DNA of 6,941 bases from Planctomycetaceae bacterium. GTDB taxonomy: Bacteria; Planctomycetota; Planctomycetia; Pirellulales; Thermoguttaceae. Under the pieces are notes generated by a model, which was given only the letters and a program-made list of their open reading frames with translations, made no database searches and was not told where the DNA came from. Below are positions 6,801 to 6,941 of the stretch, piece after piece (the first letter of the stretch is position 1; every line of letters begins with the position of its first letter). A program made the translations under genes and the position numbers. Where the stretch lies: positions 1-6,941 of the forward strand of contig DOEZ01000750.1 of NCBI GenBank assembly GCA_003532715.1, in the 5' to 3' direction.

Positions 6801-6941
6801 CGACGACGATGGCGCCCCCCTTGATCCAGGGCCGCGCGCCGCCCATCGCCGGCATGAGCCGGGAGCGCATGGCCGGTTCGGCGAATCGTTCGGCCGCCGC
6901 GCGGCGACGCCGATGCGACCAGATCAACAGGCCGGCGACGA
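3853..6941 (-). CDS. batB: BatB-BatC fusion: VWA domain, TPR region, long Gln-rich tail (5' partial)
   Basis: An open frame of 1029 codons reaching the right edge; the true start and probably the first half-helix are missing, and the TTG at 6927 is internal. Numbering from 6927: basic loop SHRRRR (4-9); membrane helix about 37-53; VWA domain about 68-265 with a complete MIDAS, DVSRS (Asp75, Ser77, Ser79), Thr148 in RGGTAIGDAI and Asp176 in LISDGED; membrane helix about 290-306. This is the BatA/BatB layout, and an intact MIDAS predicts divalent metal binding. Next comes RLPRKRVAAAVVFGLMAWPG ending in VHA at 340-342, which looks like a signal peptide, then a BatC-like TPR region (about 345-430; EFYDAGEFDRAAEMFSAARE, FNTACAKAAAGNAEEAIPLF). 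After DDARYNIELTRLWLGRMEE (494-512) there are about 380 hydrophilic residues, including a Gly/Pro/Cys linker (597-625) and a Pro/Glu linker (778-798), a Gln/Asp/Lys tract (889-968), and a helical end finishing VEKDW. VWA and TPR parts are both predicted periplasmic. It would be first or second in the operon, after a possible batA. Separate batB and batC genes are also common, so this fusion is notable. Confidence 0.93.
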   Translation of the reverse strand, partial: VAGLLIWSHRRRRAAAERFAEPAMRSRLMPAMGGARPWIKGGAIVVALGLFLVAAAGPRFGSYYREVVQRGADVFVVLDVSRSMTAEDVAPSRLERAKSDIRDLLDRLVGDRVGLIVFAGKPVVKVPLTTDQGFFEMMLDSIDTDSAPRGGTAIGDAIRKAVAAMPKQPDRDRAIVLISDGEDHESMPLEAARHAAEFGIKIFTVALGDSTEGARIPTRADGGELGYMKYAGKEHWSKVDEKLLADIALETGGAYIPAGTTAYDLGRIYEDHLASLTRGEFRAEQRRRYHERFQWFLAFGLLVLFAGAALPEYPKSESRVAFRLPRKRVAAAVVFGLMAWPGTVHAGVNDVPRAVREGIEFYDAGEFDRAAEMFSAAREKRADDARLAFNTACAKAAAGNAEEAIPLFQQAAVTPDAELAARCHYNLGRLAADRAKAALGDKPESAENDARQQTRELVAAALGHWRDCLAMKPTDSTRAAEETISPRDKSRPGEDTTLDDARYNIELTRLWLGRMEETWKESDRRARIDKMNLGEMLQWMEGEQDRLRTKARAFEDREPSPLHRLAVHETADSQRDLAGDIDPLKQKLVQEINQPETAALPGSPGVATTPGGCNTPGGGCGSPGVAALGEMDPEQRQHAVELLSSMADRAGDSMKTASEYLAEHEPAEAVGSQAQAIEGLDQMTTVLTPYADLVHKSVARQKELVGQVNGALKPVKPSDDATEASEPVTDATADVALADREAAPVETPVEHDPAETAWRQRFVERWASVMVGKAKQGLKNMPPPEPETPETTEPTNPEATAGQTEKSDPDGEGELGKALVAGTPDPQAEARKQQEALRESMELAVEHGPEVQRLVAQAAADLDDQRLADALPRQEEALRLLEKIAEPLKRPNQDQQQQNQQQQQQDNQQQDQKNPDQQDKKDQQQDKQKQQDQQQDEQNQQDQQKNQDDQEQKNQDEAQQDKKQDNQESQKKPNEAERQEAARAPRDLSKQEAEALMQQVLQRSREREKARKELQKIISRPEKVEKDW
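4024..4263 (-). repeat. Low-complexity CAG/CAA/GAC-type tract coding for Gln/Asp/Lys
   Basis: An 80-codon stretch inside the batB-batC frame made almost only of Gln, Asp, Lys, Asn and Glu. On the plus strand it reads as CTG, TTG, GTC, CTT and similar triplets. It holds imperfect tandem units; the clearest is GTCCTGTTGCTGATC at 4132-4146, repeated exactly at 4162-4176, with an 11-base partial copy at 4250-4260. Units alternate Gln runs with single Asp residues. The mixed CAG/CAA codons break up a pure triplet repeat, but the tract should still be prone to length change. Confidence 0.85.

Overview
The window looks like an ordinary chromosomal stretch from a GC-rich bacterium, most likely a planctomycete of the Pirellulales type. 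That placement is an inference from protein style: a XylR-like LacI/AraC hybrid regulator, a Bat cluster with TPR and SH3 modules, and a very long glutamine-rich BatC part. No taxonomic marker gene is present. I see no mobile element, CRISPR array, tRNA, rRNA or clear phage gene.

Layout: positions 2-859 (+) hold the C-terminal 285 residues of a XylR-like transcriptional regulator whose N-terminus lies outside the window. Positions 860-1068 are a short convergent intergenic region with no gene and one weak hairpin. Everything from 1069 to 6941 lies on the minus strand and reads, in transcription order, as a Bat (Bacteroides aerotolerance) operon: a BatB-BatC fusion (6941-3853, missing only its first residues), BatD (about 3773-1857) and BatE (1857-1069). 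The genes are tightly packed, and batD stop and batE start share one base (TGATG). The operon promoter and any upstream moxR, DUF58 or batA genes would lie beyond 6941.

How the genes fit together: Bat proteins are envelope proteins. BatB carries a von Willebrand A (VWA) domain with an intact MIDAS metal site, BatC and BatE carry TPR repeats, and BatD is a large beta-rich periplasmic protein anchored by one C-terminal helix. Charge distribution around the membrane segments predicts that the VWA, TPR, BatD and SH3 domains all face the periplasm, so they could form one envelope assembly, usually thought to work with a cytoplasmic MoxR-type AAA+ ATPase. The biochemical function of Bat proteins is not settled. 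The XylR-like gene is convergent with the operon and probably unrelated to it.

Most noteworthy are the BatB-BatC fusion, which keeps what looks like the old BatC signal peptide inside the protein; an 80-residue Gln/Asp/Lys tract encoded by slippage-prone DNA; a Gly/Pro linker with two cysteines; and a 16-codon reading frame just before batD whose stop overlaps a possible GTG start. I found no convincing entirely new system.
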